A stretch of DNA of 64,000 nt from Lytechinus pictus (Eukaryota; Echinodermata; Echinoidea; Temnopleuroida; Toxopneustidae), in NCBI RefSeq assembly GCF_037042905.1, contig NC_087251.1:35148501-35212500 (forward strand), read 5' to 3'. The notes below the pieces were generated by a model. That model was not told the origin of the DNA. It saw nothing but the letters and a program-made list of their open reading frames with translations, and searched no databases. Positions 1 to 14,600 of the stretch are shown one piece after another. Each line of letters opens with the position of its first letter. Position 1 is the first letter of the stretch. A program made the translations under genes and the position numbers.

Positions 1-80
1 TTGTTTATTTATTTATTTATTTGTTTATTTATTTATTTATTCAGTCATTAACTTATTTATTTATTATTGATTGATTTATT
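1..80. repeat. TTTA/ATTT microsatellite
   Basis: Repeated TTTA and ATTC units with interruptions open the window. Confidence 0.85.
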
Positions 81-3000
81 CATTCATTCATTTGTATTTT
101 GTCATTATTATCATTTGGGGGAGGTGGTCAAGTGCCCCATGCACCCAATCTTTACGCCCGTGATAACTAAACAAAATAAAAATCAGACTTTCTCGCCGTG
201 TTAATAATAGGTGATGGTCAAACTCGATCCGATCGGACCTCTTTTTATTTATCTCTCGCTCTCATGGCGTCCTCTTCTAATTCTATCTTTATTACCAAGT
301 CAAAGGCCAATGCCATTTTAATAGAGGGATGGCTACCCCCAGATGTTTCTCATTATCTTCCAATTATCCGTCAATATTTAGATTGACTTATGAACACGTA
401 CATCCATAGAGTTGTCAAATATGCGGAATATTTTTAATGCGTTGTCAAGTGCTGCGGAGCACGTTCAGAGAAGTGAGATATAGGACGGTAATCTCTTTAA
501 TTTTTTAGATTAAACGATGGAATCAAAGCAGGGTAGTTATAACAAACATGTGAAACTTGTATTTAGAGGAAATTCGAGCTCTTTATGTTGTTATTTTAGT
601 TGCTAATAGGTCCTTCTATTTTATTTTGATACCAAATTAACCATCAAGAATTTCCCGTGTTAAACTTCACCAAAAACTCAAAACTTCTAATGAGGTACCT
701 TGGATGTTGTCTTGTTAAATCTTGCGATGACGCATGGCACCACCCTATAAATGCAAAGGACTGCCAAACTTGAAGAATTATCTCACATATACCGGCATGG
801 ATTGAAATTGGAGGGGACACCTTTGTACTGGTTCCTGTCTTTTCTAAGTTCAATAACTATTTTACATCTACCAACTCCTGTCTCCATCTCTTATCAAGGC
901 TGTCTGCCCCTTACACTATCGAACAAGTTCCCGTCACGATACCCACGTCACCCCCTGAAACGCATTTTTCTTAAGCTCTCGACTGTGTTCTATAAAAAAA
1001 TTCTTAACTTGCTTCATGTCATATCTCACAATCCTTTGAAACGCCAGAAGCAATCGATGCTCAATAAACATGACAGTAGACAATCGCTTGTGTAAAGAAG
1101 AAAAATAAAGTGAAAAAGACACTGTCCTTGTTACACGTGCGTTATGTCGCAGCTACACAAACAAAACCCACCCCAGACCGATCAAAAGCTAATATTATTT
1201 TCAGTGACATCCCATTGTCCGGTTTTTAAGTTAGTTCCATTGGTGTGACTGTGACATTATGACGTAGTAATTATTACAAGGCAAGAAGTATTTCATCACT
1301 TGGGAGGCAGGCAAACCCATTTTCTTCTTCCTTCAAACATGTTCGTAGCCGGCGGCGAACTATATGAGATGTGACCCCCGGAGAGAGAGATGCGCATCAT
1401 TCAAGGTAGAGTTACGGTGTAGTTCCGTCGTTTTCCTCTGGGTGAATTGCCATGTCTGGCAATTTGGTTCTAAACAAAATAGTTTGGCTGGTTTCGAGCA
1501 GGATGCACTTCTTGTAGTCACATTTGTGTTTGGATCATCAACCCCGCATAAAACCCATTTATTTGTCCTTGAAGTACGGTACTTTTTTAGGTATCTGGTA
1601 GCCTGTTTTTTTCACAGGACATGTGAAAATAAACCATTGTTAAGACGTAGCTTGGCACTTCTTCTTTCATCCGACAATTAGCAAAGTAACAGTCCAACAC
1701 CTGTGCGTCTCAGCCAATCAAAAGCAAGGAAAGTTATCTGAGCTGACAACTGATCAAAACACATCGATGAAAGGCTTCCCAGGTCCTCCATAAGACTTCG
1801 GTCCTTTTGCTGCTTACCACCAAACAGTGTACCCTAGCAGCATGGACCCTACTAAGAATGTGTAATTTGTTATCCTCAGTCCTGGCTCTATTTTTTCTTG
1901 TTGTCCGTCCTTCGACCTTTTACTTAGAGACTCCAAATACGTATAAGATCATCGGTAAATTTATATGCATACCTGCATCAAATTTTAATCAATCCATCAA
2001 ACGACTCTTTAGTTATAGCGAGAACGGACGGACGCCGGGACAGAAGTCGAAGGTTACGTAGGTCATGCGGGTATTGGAGTCACAAGGGCTAAGACCAATG
2101 GTCAGGGTGGTAATAGTGGCCGTTCTTTACGTATGGGGTGTGGGTCACCTGACAAATCTCTATGAAAAACCTACTAGTTTTGAAAAATGACTTCATCATT
2201 GGTCTTCGGTTAGTCCAGAACATACAGGTGGAATACCGAAGGTATTATGTAGGTATGAAGACAGCATTGTCTGACCAAACATGACTCAAAGGGAATAGTT
2301 TTCAGTTGATCCTGTCGCTCCTCGGTCCAATTGTTTTCACGTTGGAGTGAAAGTATACAGTTACACCGACAAGACCGGCTCCAGGCCGACCAAATGCACT
2401 ACATTTATTTCCAGTGACATACCGTCGGTCGATCTGGAGCCGGCCTCGTTTGTTTTTCTGTAGCATCAAGGTCTACTGCCGGATCAATCATCTGTACAGG
2501 TCGATGACGTGTACATGGATTCTTGGTTATATTTTTCGACCATGATGCGGGTTTGCAGACGTCATTAGATTTCTAAATACCACTCCATCGACTGCAGGAG
2601 AATAAAACAAGAAGACAAATTCCCGACTAATGATGATATCATCAAATGAAACTATCATCCCGACTCGCGAGGGTATTCTCATTTCCTTGCCAGACTGCGT
2701 GGAGATGCTTGTCAAGGAAGACGTTCGAACACCGTGGGGGTAACACGGTGTCTCTCCTACAGCGAGGATGTGTATAATGTTAACAACAAACTCGACTGGG
2801 ACGGATTTAGGACTTAAGACTTGAGGTGGGGGAGGGGGGCATGGGCAATTTTTTGACCCAAAAAAGAAGAAAAGAAAAAAGGCCATCAGTTCAAAATCGA
2901 TGACTAATCTATTTTTAAAAAATTACAAAAAAATAAAAATAAAATAAATAAAGATTGTACGTGACATACGGATAATAGCACAGTTGGCATTCCATACTCA

Positions 3001-3871
3001 TGTGCAGTTTTTATTGCATGATTATCCTATTTAAATTTTTAAAATGGCCAAAAGTGTTTCGAAACATGAAATTCTAACTTTTCGTACATTGTCCTCCTAT
3101 AGTCCCCAATAAAAAAAAATTTTTGCATGCGATTGTAGAAACCTTTGCGTTTCATTGAATACAACTATCTGCAACCCTTCGATTTTTAGAAGAGTGAATG
3201 ACTGTTTAAATCATTTTCTTAGATGTGGGAATAGAAATGGCTTGCTGTTATTTTCTTTGCAAGGATTCTCCCTACTGTTGTTTCCACCATGTCCACGCCC
3301 TTCTTAATAACCTACATGCCCCACCTCTATACCGATAGCACATTTTTCTCTCATGTTCCTTTTCCCTCTTGTAAGTCCATGGTAATGACCCTTGTTTTAG
3401 GATGACGTGTAATTGGAGGGAGTAAGACAGAATGAGGTGTGAACATAGTGATTAGTAACACTGTGAATCAGCTCCCTCGTTCGCTTCCGTTCAAATCAGA
3501 ATCAACTCGCCAGGTCGGTGGCTTTTAAAGGGACTTTCGCTACGATTGATATCAATATTGGGAATTGGCATGTTACTTTATTGAATACATATGGAATACT
3601 TGAGGCGAAATTCCGACTCTTTATTTTTTACTTTTTGTGGAGGTGGGGGGGGGGGGGGCGCAGCAAAACGCTGCGAGAGGGAAAGAGAGTGTAGTAGGGG
3701 ATGGAGCGAGATTGGAGGATGACGGACGAAGGAGAGGTTGTGTGGAGTGTTTGTGTGTAGACAAAGAGAATATATATCGGGACCCGTTTTTTTGTAAAAC
3801 TTGTTATAGTAACATTGGCAATAACAGTTAAAAGCTATACTGAAATCCTGCGATCTGATTATTACATAAAT

Positions 3872-3872
3872 T

Positions 3873-3903
<31 letters not shown>
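3872..3903. repeat. GA dinucleotide microsatellite
   Basis: An almost pure run of GA followed by a purine-rich stretch to about 3950. Confidence 0.9.
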
Positions 3904-3906
<3 letters not shown>

Positions 3907-4062
3907 GGAGTTTGGATAGAGAGAGAGTGTGGAAGATTGAAGAGAGGAAAGAGAAGCCGTAGGGAATGCATCTCCTATCACAAATCATCAACCACGCAAC
4001 GATTTTGAAAGTGGGGTCGATGACCATGCAATTTTTACGTTTTTAAACATTGTTTAAAAAAA

Positions 4063-4090
4063 AGTGTGTGTGTGCGTGTGTGTGTGTCTG
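4063..4090. repeat. GT dinucleotide microsatellite
   Basis: A GT run with one GC and one CT interruption. Confidence 0.85.
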
Positions 4091-4972
4091 TATAGGGGGA
4101 GGGGTGTCAGTAGGTTCCGCGACCCCTGCAAGTGGTCACATCATGTTCAGATTCTGGATTTGAGTTTTAGAGAATTTCATCAACTTTTTTCGGCTGACAA
4201 ATAATGTCTCGTATCTGAAAACTTTCCTTGATTTTTGATTGGTCACGTGACAGGTGTTACTCTGGTAACTGTCAAGGTGAAATATCTAATGAGTCTTTAT
4301 GAAACGCCCCCAGAAATTACACACGTAATGTGTACTGCAAACTTCGTCTCTTATACATGGAAATATTATTTTGGCTATCAACGTGTGGCGTTGAGAAAAC
4401 ATGTTTCCATATTTTTTGCGGCATTTTTTGGAACCATCTGATCTAGAAGATACTAATAGGGCAAAACGATTATTTGAATGTGGTGAAAGACTTGTCTCTA
4501 TTGTCTACAGACCACCCCTCTTGACTTCACCAAATTGATATAATTGAATTTTTAAATTATTATTATTAGTTGAGGTCTAAAAGGATAAGAGGGAAATGCA
4601 CGCAGTATATTCATCTTCATGCTTGTGCGATTATCAGTTATAGAATGAAAGAACATGTGATATGATCATCATGAAAATTAAGAATATACAACAATAACGA
4701 TTAGAAAAAGAAAACCCATGGGGACGGCTGTAGTCTGTCAGTAGTCACAGCCAAGCATGCGTGCAGCCATTTACTGCCATGACTTGGTCTGGTTGTTTCA
4801 TGAGCAGACAACAATAACATCTGAAGATTAGAGGGACAGAGCCGACAGACTACCCCGAGCCCCTTGGGGGCCACTTCATGGTTCACCCGTAAAAGCGACA
4901 TTGATACGACTGGTGGTAGTCGATTCTGTACTTGGCAATCAAGAATGCTATGAGAGCTACAAGTCATGTACC

Positions 4973-5235
4973 CATTGGCGGCGGAAGCCCAAAAATTTAG
5001 GGGGGCCAACTGAAATTTTGGGATGGACACAGATAAAAAAAAATTGATAAGCAAAAAAAAAAAAAAGGTAACCAACCAAAATTTTAATGGGGGGGGGGGG
5101 GGTGACAGCCAAAAATTGTTGACAAGCAAAAAAAAAAAAAGTTATCAACCAAAATTTTAGGGGGGACCGTCCCCCCACCTCAAAATTAGCGGGGACATGA
5201 CCCCCCGCCCCCCCCCCCCATTTCCGCCGCCTATG
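4973..5235. repeat. Fold-back element with G/C and A runs
   Basis: The left end cattggcggcggaa is the near-reverse complement of the right end ttccgccgcctatg. Between them are internal copies of an 'aaccaaaattttagggggg' type unit with poly-A and poly-G runs. This fits a non-autonomous fold-back element. Confidence 0.65.
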
Positions 5236-5288
5236 CATGTACCTCTTTTGTACACAATCAATACGTTAAATTATAGATCATGTTAATC

Positions 5289-5410
5289 TACTGCACCTTT
5301 CATCATCATCACCACCACCACCGCCTCCATCATCATCATCATCACCACCATCATCCTCATCAACATCATCATCATCACTACAACATCATTATCGTTGCAT
5401 CATCATCGTT
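5289..5410. repeat. CAT/CAC trinucleotide repeat
   Basis: Imperfect CAT, CAC and CCG triplets lie about 60 bp upstream of the exon 1 acceptor. Confidence 0.85.
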
Positions 5411-5472
5411 GCTGTTGTTAATTGTATATCAAATGTATTTACTTTGAAAGTGACAATAATTTTTTGTTGCAG

Positions 5473-5625
5473 TTTCCGTGAAACAGATGTGCTACACCCG
5501 GGTAATCAATGGACAATGTTACGGAGGCAGTGGATCTCGGATGCCTACCACTCAGATGCAATGTTGTTGTAGTCTAGGAGCTGCATGGGGTTCTTCATGC
5601 GAACGATGTCCACAACACGGCTCTT
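5473..5625 (+). CDS. Exon 1: TB domain 1, first part (Cys 1-7)
   Basis: Residues 1-51 of the window product. The acceptor is ttgttgcag and the donor gtgagt, with 153 nt, phase 1 to 1. Seven of the eight TB cysteines are here: MCYTR, GQCYGG, the CCC triplet followed by [14 protein letters not shown]. The G-A-A-W-G motif after CCC is the classic TB core and is close to vertebrate fibrillin TB domains. A longer open frame continues past 5625, but the eighth Cys comes from exon 2, so the splice is preferred. The 872-bp intron that follows contains C- and G-rich low-complexity sequence and no exon. Confidence 0.9.
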
Positions 5626-8600
5626 GTGAGTTCAAAAGTTGTCGGTTATTGCCCTTATACAGCGGGGGATCGAGAAGGAGGGGGGTGGGTCATTTTGTTT
5701 TAAGATGTCTTTTTATTCGTTTCTTACAGTGGCATCAGTATTCACAAACTTCGCAATCGAATAATTATAATAAAAAACAAGAAGTAATTGATATACATGT
5801 ACATAATAGATAGACTTGTATAGATCATCCATTTCAGTAAATATGTCTGGACCTGGGACAAATGCCTCCAGTAAGAACCCCCACCGGCCCAGCCCCCCTC
5901 CATATTTTTTTGCCTTATCCACCCCTGCTACAATATTTTTCTACCCCCCCCCCCGGTGACCTGCACGTATAAAAATCCAGTGCTGCCACTGCCGATATGA
6001 TTATCTTGATCGTTGATAGCAAACAATCATGTGCAGTTTCCATCGTTCCGGAATAATCTTTATTGATGCTTTCTTATATTTACTTTGTAGGCCATGTTTG
6101 AAGTGAAAAAGAACTACAATAACAGCAATGTTTCATTTTGTCGCTTATTATACATGTCAAGGTTTCAAAGTATTTAATTGTACTTTCTTCATTATTTTTT
6201 CTTTATAACTTGCTGACTATACAGATGCAACATAACATCTCTTGGCCAAATTTACTTATTCATAAGCCATTGTTGCTCATACATGAACCCATATTGTGTG
6301 TAATCTATATCCCAGAATTCCGGCCAAGTGTGCCCAAAATGAATTTAAAAAAAATGAAAAAGTGTACGGAATTTTTTTTCTCGAATTACTCGAAATTAAT
6401 TATTGGGTTTTTCTTGTATTCATAAAATCAAATGTATATGATTTTTTTTATTAGGCATATAATTCCTTATGTTTCTATGTTTCTTCTTTTCTTGCAGCTG
6501 AGTTCCGTGCTATGTGCCCACAAGGTACAGGGTACCATTATAAGCCGTCCAACGGATATAATCACGGTAGGACACACCCCTTCTGGTTTCCAACTCACAA
6601 ATAAGCCTCCACACCATCTCCATTCCTCTCGAAATTAAACCAAACTTGACAACAACAACAACAAAATCGCACCCTAAAATCCACCTCCAATTTCACCCGC
6701 CATCCTCATTTTCTATAAGTTTTCCAAACTGAGATTAACACATCCTCTATTATTATTTCATTAACTAGATAACCAGATGTGCAAATCATCAAAGAATGAC
6801 TTTCATCCATATCTCAGCAGTTGAGGTATTGGAAGTACCAAGGCGCAGTCGAAAAAAATGTATAAATAGAATAAAATAATAAAAACCCCACTAACATTCA
6901 GTCTGAGCGCTCCATGCAAAAATTAAATAAAGTTACATAATACCATTTTTTACCCAATTATTAAGATTTGACATCGATAGTGACAAATACAGTGTGCAAA
7001 ATATACTTTCTCTTTTGGTCGTAGGTTAAGTAAACAAAACTGGCTACCAAATTATCCTCTCCCCTAAGAATAGGTGTATCGCACTGTTCGTGTATACAGT
7101 ATGTTTTTCTTTTGTTGCACATCTCACTTAAATAATATTGCATAAGTATAGTGATTGTTGATAAACTGTAGAATACATTGAAATGAAGAGTGTTTTTTTA
7201 TTTTTCATTGTTTCCCTTTCACGGCATCATCTTAAAGAAATATTTCTGCATTTTAGTTATTGATAAAAATGTGAACAATGACGTAAAGAGTGTTATCATC
7301 AATACAATGATGTCATAATAAATTGATTAATGGAGAGCCATTTCGATTAAATTTGATTGAATAACGAGGTAAACAGATTAAATAAGCTATATATCACAAT
7401 ACTTAATCGTTCATTCAATTATATATGGCGTCTGAAACATAGGTCCAATTAGAGACAATTAACTCCTCTGAAGGACAATATTATATTAGAAGTGTATTTT
7501 TATGATATCAGGGCTCTACGTGTATACTTGACCCTGTAAACGGAGGAAGCATTAAGGCAAATTAATGTCAAAGTTGTTTCAAATGTGAAGGGGGTGATTA
7601 CCGTGATAAATCCGTTGTTTAATCATTTTATATATCTGATTTTAAACAATTTCATATCTTTTATTTTGTTAATCAGCCTTCAACCAAGGTTTTGCTTTTT
7701 GACGTCAATGTGTCAACAATAATGGCTTCTCTTTGGATTGATCGCTAATTAATCATCCTTGCTTATATTCCTGAATTTTATTGATTGAATTCGTTATTAT
7801 AACCATTATAATCAAACGTGAATTTAGAAGTAGGTGAATGCTGGCTCTTTGTGATACTTATTGAAATTGAAATGACCGTGAGATTATTTGTTTTATTGCC
7901 TTGATTATCAAAATTATGCACACTGCACACTGTATATAGCACACACATCGCGTGGCAGGCGACCAGTATTGCATCGTGAGTTGTTTAAAACAAAATTGTT
8001 TGGGGTGCTGTGGCGTCATGTAATATCCAGGGTTGCCGTGAGTTCCGGTGGTTTTTTTTCCAGTTAATTGAATTATCCTTGTTTGTTTATGCATTTGATG
8101 TGTATATATTATGCTAGTATGCTATGCAATTGTTACTGCTCTCATCTGTGTTACACGAATATGCTGGGGTATACCAATGAATGTAATTTTGATGCATAAT
8201 TTTGCCAAGTGCGTATTGCTAAATCGTAACTCTAAATTAAGTTCATGGACCTGGCCATGGATGATTATGTATTGTTACTGGGGGGGGGGGGGGGGGGGGT
8301 GCTGTGACAATGCTTATCACCCCAGTAACAATCCTCCGTGGTCAGGTCTCGGAATAAGTCGTAGAAAAGAATAAAAAAGCCCCCCTCTAAACAAAAAACT
8401 AAAAAAAACGTAAACTGAATAGTGTGATAAAACCAGTGAATAAATCCTAAATATATTTACCCTTTGAGATTAAACAGCCATGAAAATACCTGTGCCATTA
8501 TGAACTTAAGATCTGAATTGAATTTATTACCAAATCTCAATCTCAAGATTAATCGTACAGTAAATGCATAACGTTTTGGAGGAGACTGATGAGGGGCTAG

Positions 8601-11600
8601 GTCTATATGGATAAAAAAAAAATCCAGATCGGCGGAGAATAATGATCAGTTGAACTCTGGATTTCATTTTAAATCCTATAGGTGTATTTTTAAATCTCAA
8701 ATGATTAGATTTAATATTGAAGTCTTAAATTCAAATATCCAAGGTTTCAAAGTTATTCGGTTTTTAATTAAAAAGGCATGCAATATAGAGTATTATAAGC
8801 TCTCTCATATCCATGTAATAATGTCCCGACGTGATTCTTAAAAGAAGTTATTCACAATTATGATAACTGTACTGAATGAATTATGGTCTCTTATTTTTAT
8901 CACTGTTGCAAGCAGATCACATATTGTCAAAATTTTTAAATGAAGTACAAGGAACATTAAATAAAACCTGATTCACACAATATGGAGAGAATTATGATCC
9001 CGATGTTTGCTCTATCACGATTTAAAATATATAATATATATTTCTTATATTTGAATGTCTGGTTTGCACTCCTTTTTCATACTAACGCATTCATTGTCAG
9101 CATGGCTGAATTGATTAGTATACAATAATTGTCACACTCATTTGCACGCATTTCTCTCTACATCTCTTCTCTTTTATGCTCTGTCGCTCATACTCACCAG
9201 CACCTGTCTCTTTCTTGCCATTGGCTTTTTATCATGTTTATTTATATATAAAAAACTGTCATATTCCATCGGCACTTTTATATTCATTTAGTTCAGCATG
9301 GTATATTTTACTTGTGAAGAACATTATTTTATATTTTCTGCCTTCTTTTCTATCTGAAGACGTAGCTATCCAGATGAAGTAAGGAAATGCTGAATGACTT
9401 AAATCTATTTAAGACATATTATAATACTTTATAATTATTACTATGTAGATCTCACACTCTCATAAGATAAAATGTAGTGGTTATTAATAAGAGCCGATCA
9501 GCATGTAAAAGTTAGATCAAAGTTTTCGGTCTCTGTTCCGTTCGTTTCAATCTCGATAAATAAATAAATCTCTAATAAAGACAGAAAACTTCGGTCTAAT
9601 TCTAATTAGTCTGTTGAATCGGCCCATTGAATTACTATCTGTTTTGTTCGACTTTGTTTTACCACCCCTCGGCCACACCATCCCCTCCCCCTTCTTCTGT
9701 TTGGATCATGAAGTGATGATGAACCCCTGGCCGGTCGATGAACAAAAACCCTTAAACATAAAAAATGATAACAAACCAAAGGCTATGAGTATCATTTCGG
9801 TAACAAACACGCTTTTATTTTCAACGTTAAATTAAGGTGGGCGTGGTGATGGGCGTGGTTCATGCATCCGGATACCCGGATCCGATCGCGATTGCTTGAT
9901 AAATTAAAAAGAAAAAAAACCCTGAAAAAAACACAGCATGACGTGACCGGTACTTGGAATTTGGCTTCGCGGAGCAGGTGGTAAAATCAAAGTTATTAAT
10001 TTAAGTTTTGTAACTTGTATATTCATCCAAATTTCTGTAACTTTAGTTGTTTTGGTAAATAGATTATTGCTATGAGAGTTGGGCCATTATTAGGCTGAAC
10101 ATTTGTCTAGAGATGGTTGAAAGTTTCGAACCTTGTACTCTGTAGTCCCATTAATGGGTTAAGATGTGAGGAATGTAGATTATATTACCAATTTACCAGT
10201 ATTATTAAAAGAGCTATGCGAGGTATATGGGGCCGTGTAACACTTTAACTAACTATAAGGGGCAACTATAAGTGTAACGTTAAAAAGTTAGTCATTCCAG
10301 TCATTCATTGTTTGAATTAAGTTTGAGTGAGGTAAACTAACATTAGTTCTGTTACTCAAATTAAGGTCTTATAGAATTTTTTTTTAGAACATATCAACTT
10401 TAAGTTTAACTTTAAAGTTTGATGTCAGCTTGATTGTCTAAGTTACTTAGACTAGATCATAGATGATCTAATTATAATCCTAGGCCTAATTTTGTTTATT
10501 TCATATTTCAAAAGACAAGCAAAATAATTTTGAATATGTTGCCGACACTAAACAGTCCTTGTCTACGTTAGTGTAAAACTATGTCTTAAAATGCATTACA
10601 GGATGGAATTTTAGTACAGTCATAGTGTGATCATTGAGTAACTGAGATGGGAAAACCAACTTTTTCCATATTCAATTTCAATATTTTCTTTAGAAATCAA
10701 TCATTTTTTAAAGGATTTCTAACAAAGTCTATGAATATGATTTTGAGAGATATAGTGTAAGACAACATTTAATGGGACTATACTTGTTTTGATCACCATG
10801 CTTGCTTCTCAGCTTACTAAAGAATTTCATCCCATAATGTATCATTAAACTAGTAATGAAAATTTCATAAGATGTATTTATTTGAGATCAGAGTGCAATT
10901 CGATCTAATTATCTCATGACGTCTCTTCTCCCTGTACATCCCTAATGATTCTCATTTAGTCAGTGCTATCGTCAGTTCCGGGAATCCTCGCCCAACACAG
11001 AATGTGGACCCGTGTGCCTCAAACGCCAGACTGTGCCTCAATGGACAGTGCATTAATACTGGGAATGGGGCTTATAGGTGTGAGTGTGGCAGGGGGTTTC
11101 ATCTCAGCTCAAGGGGGAGCCAGTGTATCGGTAAGAATCGCTTTAGAATATATATCATGTCTGCAAGAGATTTTGGAAGCTCCCCAGGGGGTGGGGAAAG
11201 TGCATACATTGTGTGCGGGCAAGCAAGGATCTATTGATTGTCAATGGGGTAGGCCTAATATATTTTTCAACCACGTTGTTCCAATCTAGTATGAGCTACA
11301 TAAATTGGGAATAATTATTTTGAAATGGAAATTCTAAAAAAAATTCATGGATTTAAAATTTAAGGGGAAAAACATTGATTCCTCATTTCATTACCCCCCC
11401 AAAAAAAACACACAAAAATTGACTGCTTTGACAACATGTATATATTTTGATTGAGGGAGTGACATCATTTTGAGTATGATAAATACTCTAACAACACCAT
11501 AAATTTACCTTTTAGCACTGCCATACAGATGGGGTGGGGGGGGGGGGGGCGGCGGCGCTTGGGAGCCATGAACCCCCAAAACGTTCCTGGACCAAGGAGA

Positions 11601-14600
11601 AAAATAGGAAAAAAGGAGACAATGAAATTAATGCAAAACTAAAATATAATACCATATTCTGAATGATAATATTGTAATCTATCCCCAAATTAAATTTTTG
11701 CTTTAAAAAGGTCAACAATTTGGTCATAGCTTCTTAGAAATTTTGCAAATTACAGGATGTCGTGTCTGGCCTCCTAAAAAATTCTGGGGCTATTATGCTC
11801 CTGCCTTATAGTTGGGGAGGTTTTTTTTTAGTGAATTGGATGTCTGTAGAATCTTGTTGTTTCTTACCTCATTTCCATCTCATTCGACGGGTTATTGAAA
11901 TCTTATAATGGGGGATAATTTTTAAGATTTTGTTTCTTTTCCTTCATTCATAGATCAGTATACTTTAGACTAATTATGTCTTGCAGTCCAAAAGTGTACA
12001 TCAAACTTTTTTTTTGGGGGGGTCCTTTGCTAATGCATGCCTCATATTGTGGAATAACCTTTCTGAAGAAAAAAAATGTATCTCTATTGAGTTTAAAACA
12101 AATCTTATTAAAACATTTTTTATTAGATTCTTAGCTCTTTGTGCACCTTGAACTCTCTACAGATTTCATTTGGAGCTTAATGGACCGTATTTTCAAAAGA
12201 GATTTCAATTGTTATGCAAATTTCTCATTATTGTGCTTCCCTCTTAGCGCCCTTTGCCAAGCATTAGCTTTGGCGAGCATTATTGAGTTTTTCTTAGTGT
12301 AAGCCATGAAATAAGCATAATTATATACGAAATCCTGCATTGTCTATGTTTTTGTATCTAGGTACAATTGAAACCTCTTTCAATAATATGGGCCTGTAAG
12401 TGCCATTATGATTCTTATTGTAAGTCACACCAAACAAGCACTTGTATTTATTACTTGTATCTTTGTGTGATTTTGTGACAGATGTGAATGAATGCAGTGA
12501 CTCAAGGGGTATCTGCAATGGTGGACGATGTCTTAACACGTACGGTAGCTACCATTGTATCTGTTCCCAGGCTAGAGGACTGGTTTTGAGAGATGGAACC
12601 TGTAAAGGTAAGATGGCCGTTTATCAGGGGCCAGTTTCATGAAGTGCTATAGATAGCGATGGTGGGGGCGTCGTGGTCTAGTGGTTACAACTCTCGTCTA
12701 TCAATCGGAGGGACGTGGGTTCGAATCCCAGCCATAGGTTGTTTTCCTTAAGCAAGACATTTACCCACATAGTGCAAGAGGATATTTATCATCAATAATA
12801 GGAACCTTATCAAGAGCCTTTGCAACATCTTTGAATAAAAAATCTCACTCAGAGTAAATACATCATTTACTTTTGAATGATCACAAAAGTAATAGTCCAA
12901 ATTATTTTGTGCAGATGAAGTTATGACATGTATCTTATTGATTTCATCAGATTCATATTTTCCCCATATTTTTGCCCCAATGGGCAATTTTATTTTTAAT
13001 AAAAAAATTTGCATGATTAAAGTAGTTATATAACATGAATTATTCCAGCAGATTCAAGGGTTAATAGAGCAGATCTTGATCACATTGCTATGGATAAAGT
13101 GTTTTCATTTCAGGGCCACTGTTACTGTAGGCCTCTGGAAATGAATATGAAAGTATCTTTATTGAAAATTCAATTGCAAACCAGATGGATGAATTGCAAA
13201 ATATATACAGCATAAATCATTATAAAAATTGTTAATGAATTACAATAAATTGATTTGATTCAGCAAATCATTTTAGAGATGACACAAAGAAGAAACAAAG
13301 AATTAAGTGAATCAGTTATGTAACAAAAATTTAGAAAAAAATGGGTAGGGTTGAAATCAGATATTACTTTGTAAATGCGATGGTGAATAGTGCATGTAGA
13401 GTTGTTGAGTGTGTTGCCTGATATTGTCTGCTGGAATGCATGGGGCCGATCTATCATTCTCACGTTATTAGATTTATTCCGTCTGTCTTTAGACAATGCT
13501 TGCCCACTTTGAAGCAGGTTTTGATAATAACCACTCCTTGGTAATAACTTTATATTGATTCCATTATTTTGGGGTTATTGACGGTTAGACATGCATATGT
13601 ATAACATACAAGGTTACCTTCCACCTGTTTTCACTGCACCTCTGTGTAAACTACGCCGATTCAATTAGCAAATTAAAATTTACAGCGTTTATTTTCTTGC
13701 CAAAGAAACATTGTCATGATGTAATCATGTGATGATCAGTGGAGCATTATACCTGTTGGTTTTGTCGATGAACCAATTGTCCTGGTGTTAAGTTTTTCTG
13801 GCAGGCTGTCAATTAGATTTAAAGAAGGTAGATACTGATGAATCATCTTTTTATTTTGAAATATGAAAAGATAAAGATGATATGAAGGAGTGATGGCAAC
13901 AGAGAACAGAGTCAAACCAGGGATGGAAACAATTTTTACTTTTTAAAAGATATATTTTATTTCATAATGGGGTGATTGCTGAAATTTTGGGGCTGCGTTT
14001 ATTTCATTCAAAGAAAGACTCCCTACTAGTATTAGCCTGACAAGCAATTATCCAGTAAATGAACATAAATATATTTCCTTTTTAAATCTTATTTCATTTT
14101 TAGATCTTGGGGCGACTTTTGAATAGATGGTCGCCCCCAAAGCACTAAATTTAGCAACTTTTGGAAACATTATTTAGGGGATGAGGGTGAAATCCCAATC
14201 GCCACCATCTACCCTTTATGCTGGAACAAACCCATGCTCGTTTTACGACTGTATACATGCAGTGCACTATCCTTCACAGACACATAAGTTGTTCGAATTA
14301 CCCCAGAAGGACATCCATGAGTTATCAAGTCAGTTACCTTTACACATCCTATTAATCCCACAGAATTCTGATTAATGTGTCCTTATCTCGATAGTAGATT
14401 CCTCTGACTTCCTCTCTTTAATTTTGTTGAAACACAGGAAAAGTGAGGGTTTTCTCCTATTTTGTAAAGTAAACAGTCATTTCTTTTTTAAAAGGAAGGG
14501 TTAATGTTGTGAACTGTGATCGGAGCAGGTTGTCTGGCAGTGCTTGTCTTGATGATGAATGTTCTGTAACAGTTGTAGGATGTCACAAGTTGAATGCCCT

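Larger units (their letters stand above)
1..5472. other. Upstream intron or flank, no supported exon
   Basis: No EGF- or TB-like cysteine pattern and no convincing spliced exon is visible on either strand. Because the first exon at 5473 starts in phase 1 inside a domain, at least its 3' part must be intron of the same gene. It holds simple repeats (TTTA/ATTT at 1-80, GA at 3872-3900, GT at 4063-4090, CAT/CAC at 5289-5410) and a fold-back element at 4973-5235. ORFs here, including a 119-codon one on the - strand at 2527-2886, look like chance. Confidence 0.6.
6567..10959 (+). other. Intron 2 (4393 bp)
   Basis: AT-rich with no further cysteine-rich exon seen. It holds a 20-nt poly-G run at 8280-8299 and an imperfect fold-back at about 9490-9625, whose arms share a 'gccgat...aagttttc.gtct' pattern. 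Symmetrical phase-1 exons mean a missed EGF exon here would not break the frame, so one cannot be fully excluded. Confidence 0.55.

Noticed and set aside
2527..2886. 119-codon - strand ORF
   Set aside because: Begins in a poly-purine run, has no recognisable domain, and no splice or promoter support.
10963..11289. 108-codon ORF overlapping exon 3 in another frame
   Set aside because: The other frame gives a six-Cys EGF module with correct phase and splice sites; this one gives no domain.
12664..12740. Functional tRNA gene suggested by good A and B boxes
   Set aside because: No acceptor stem can form and the 3' side continues into SINE-like tail sequence.
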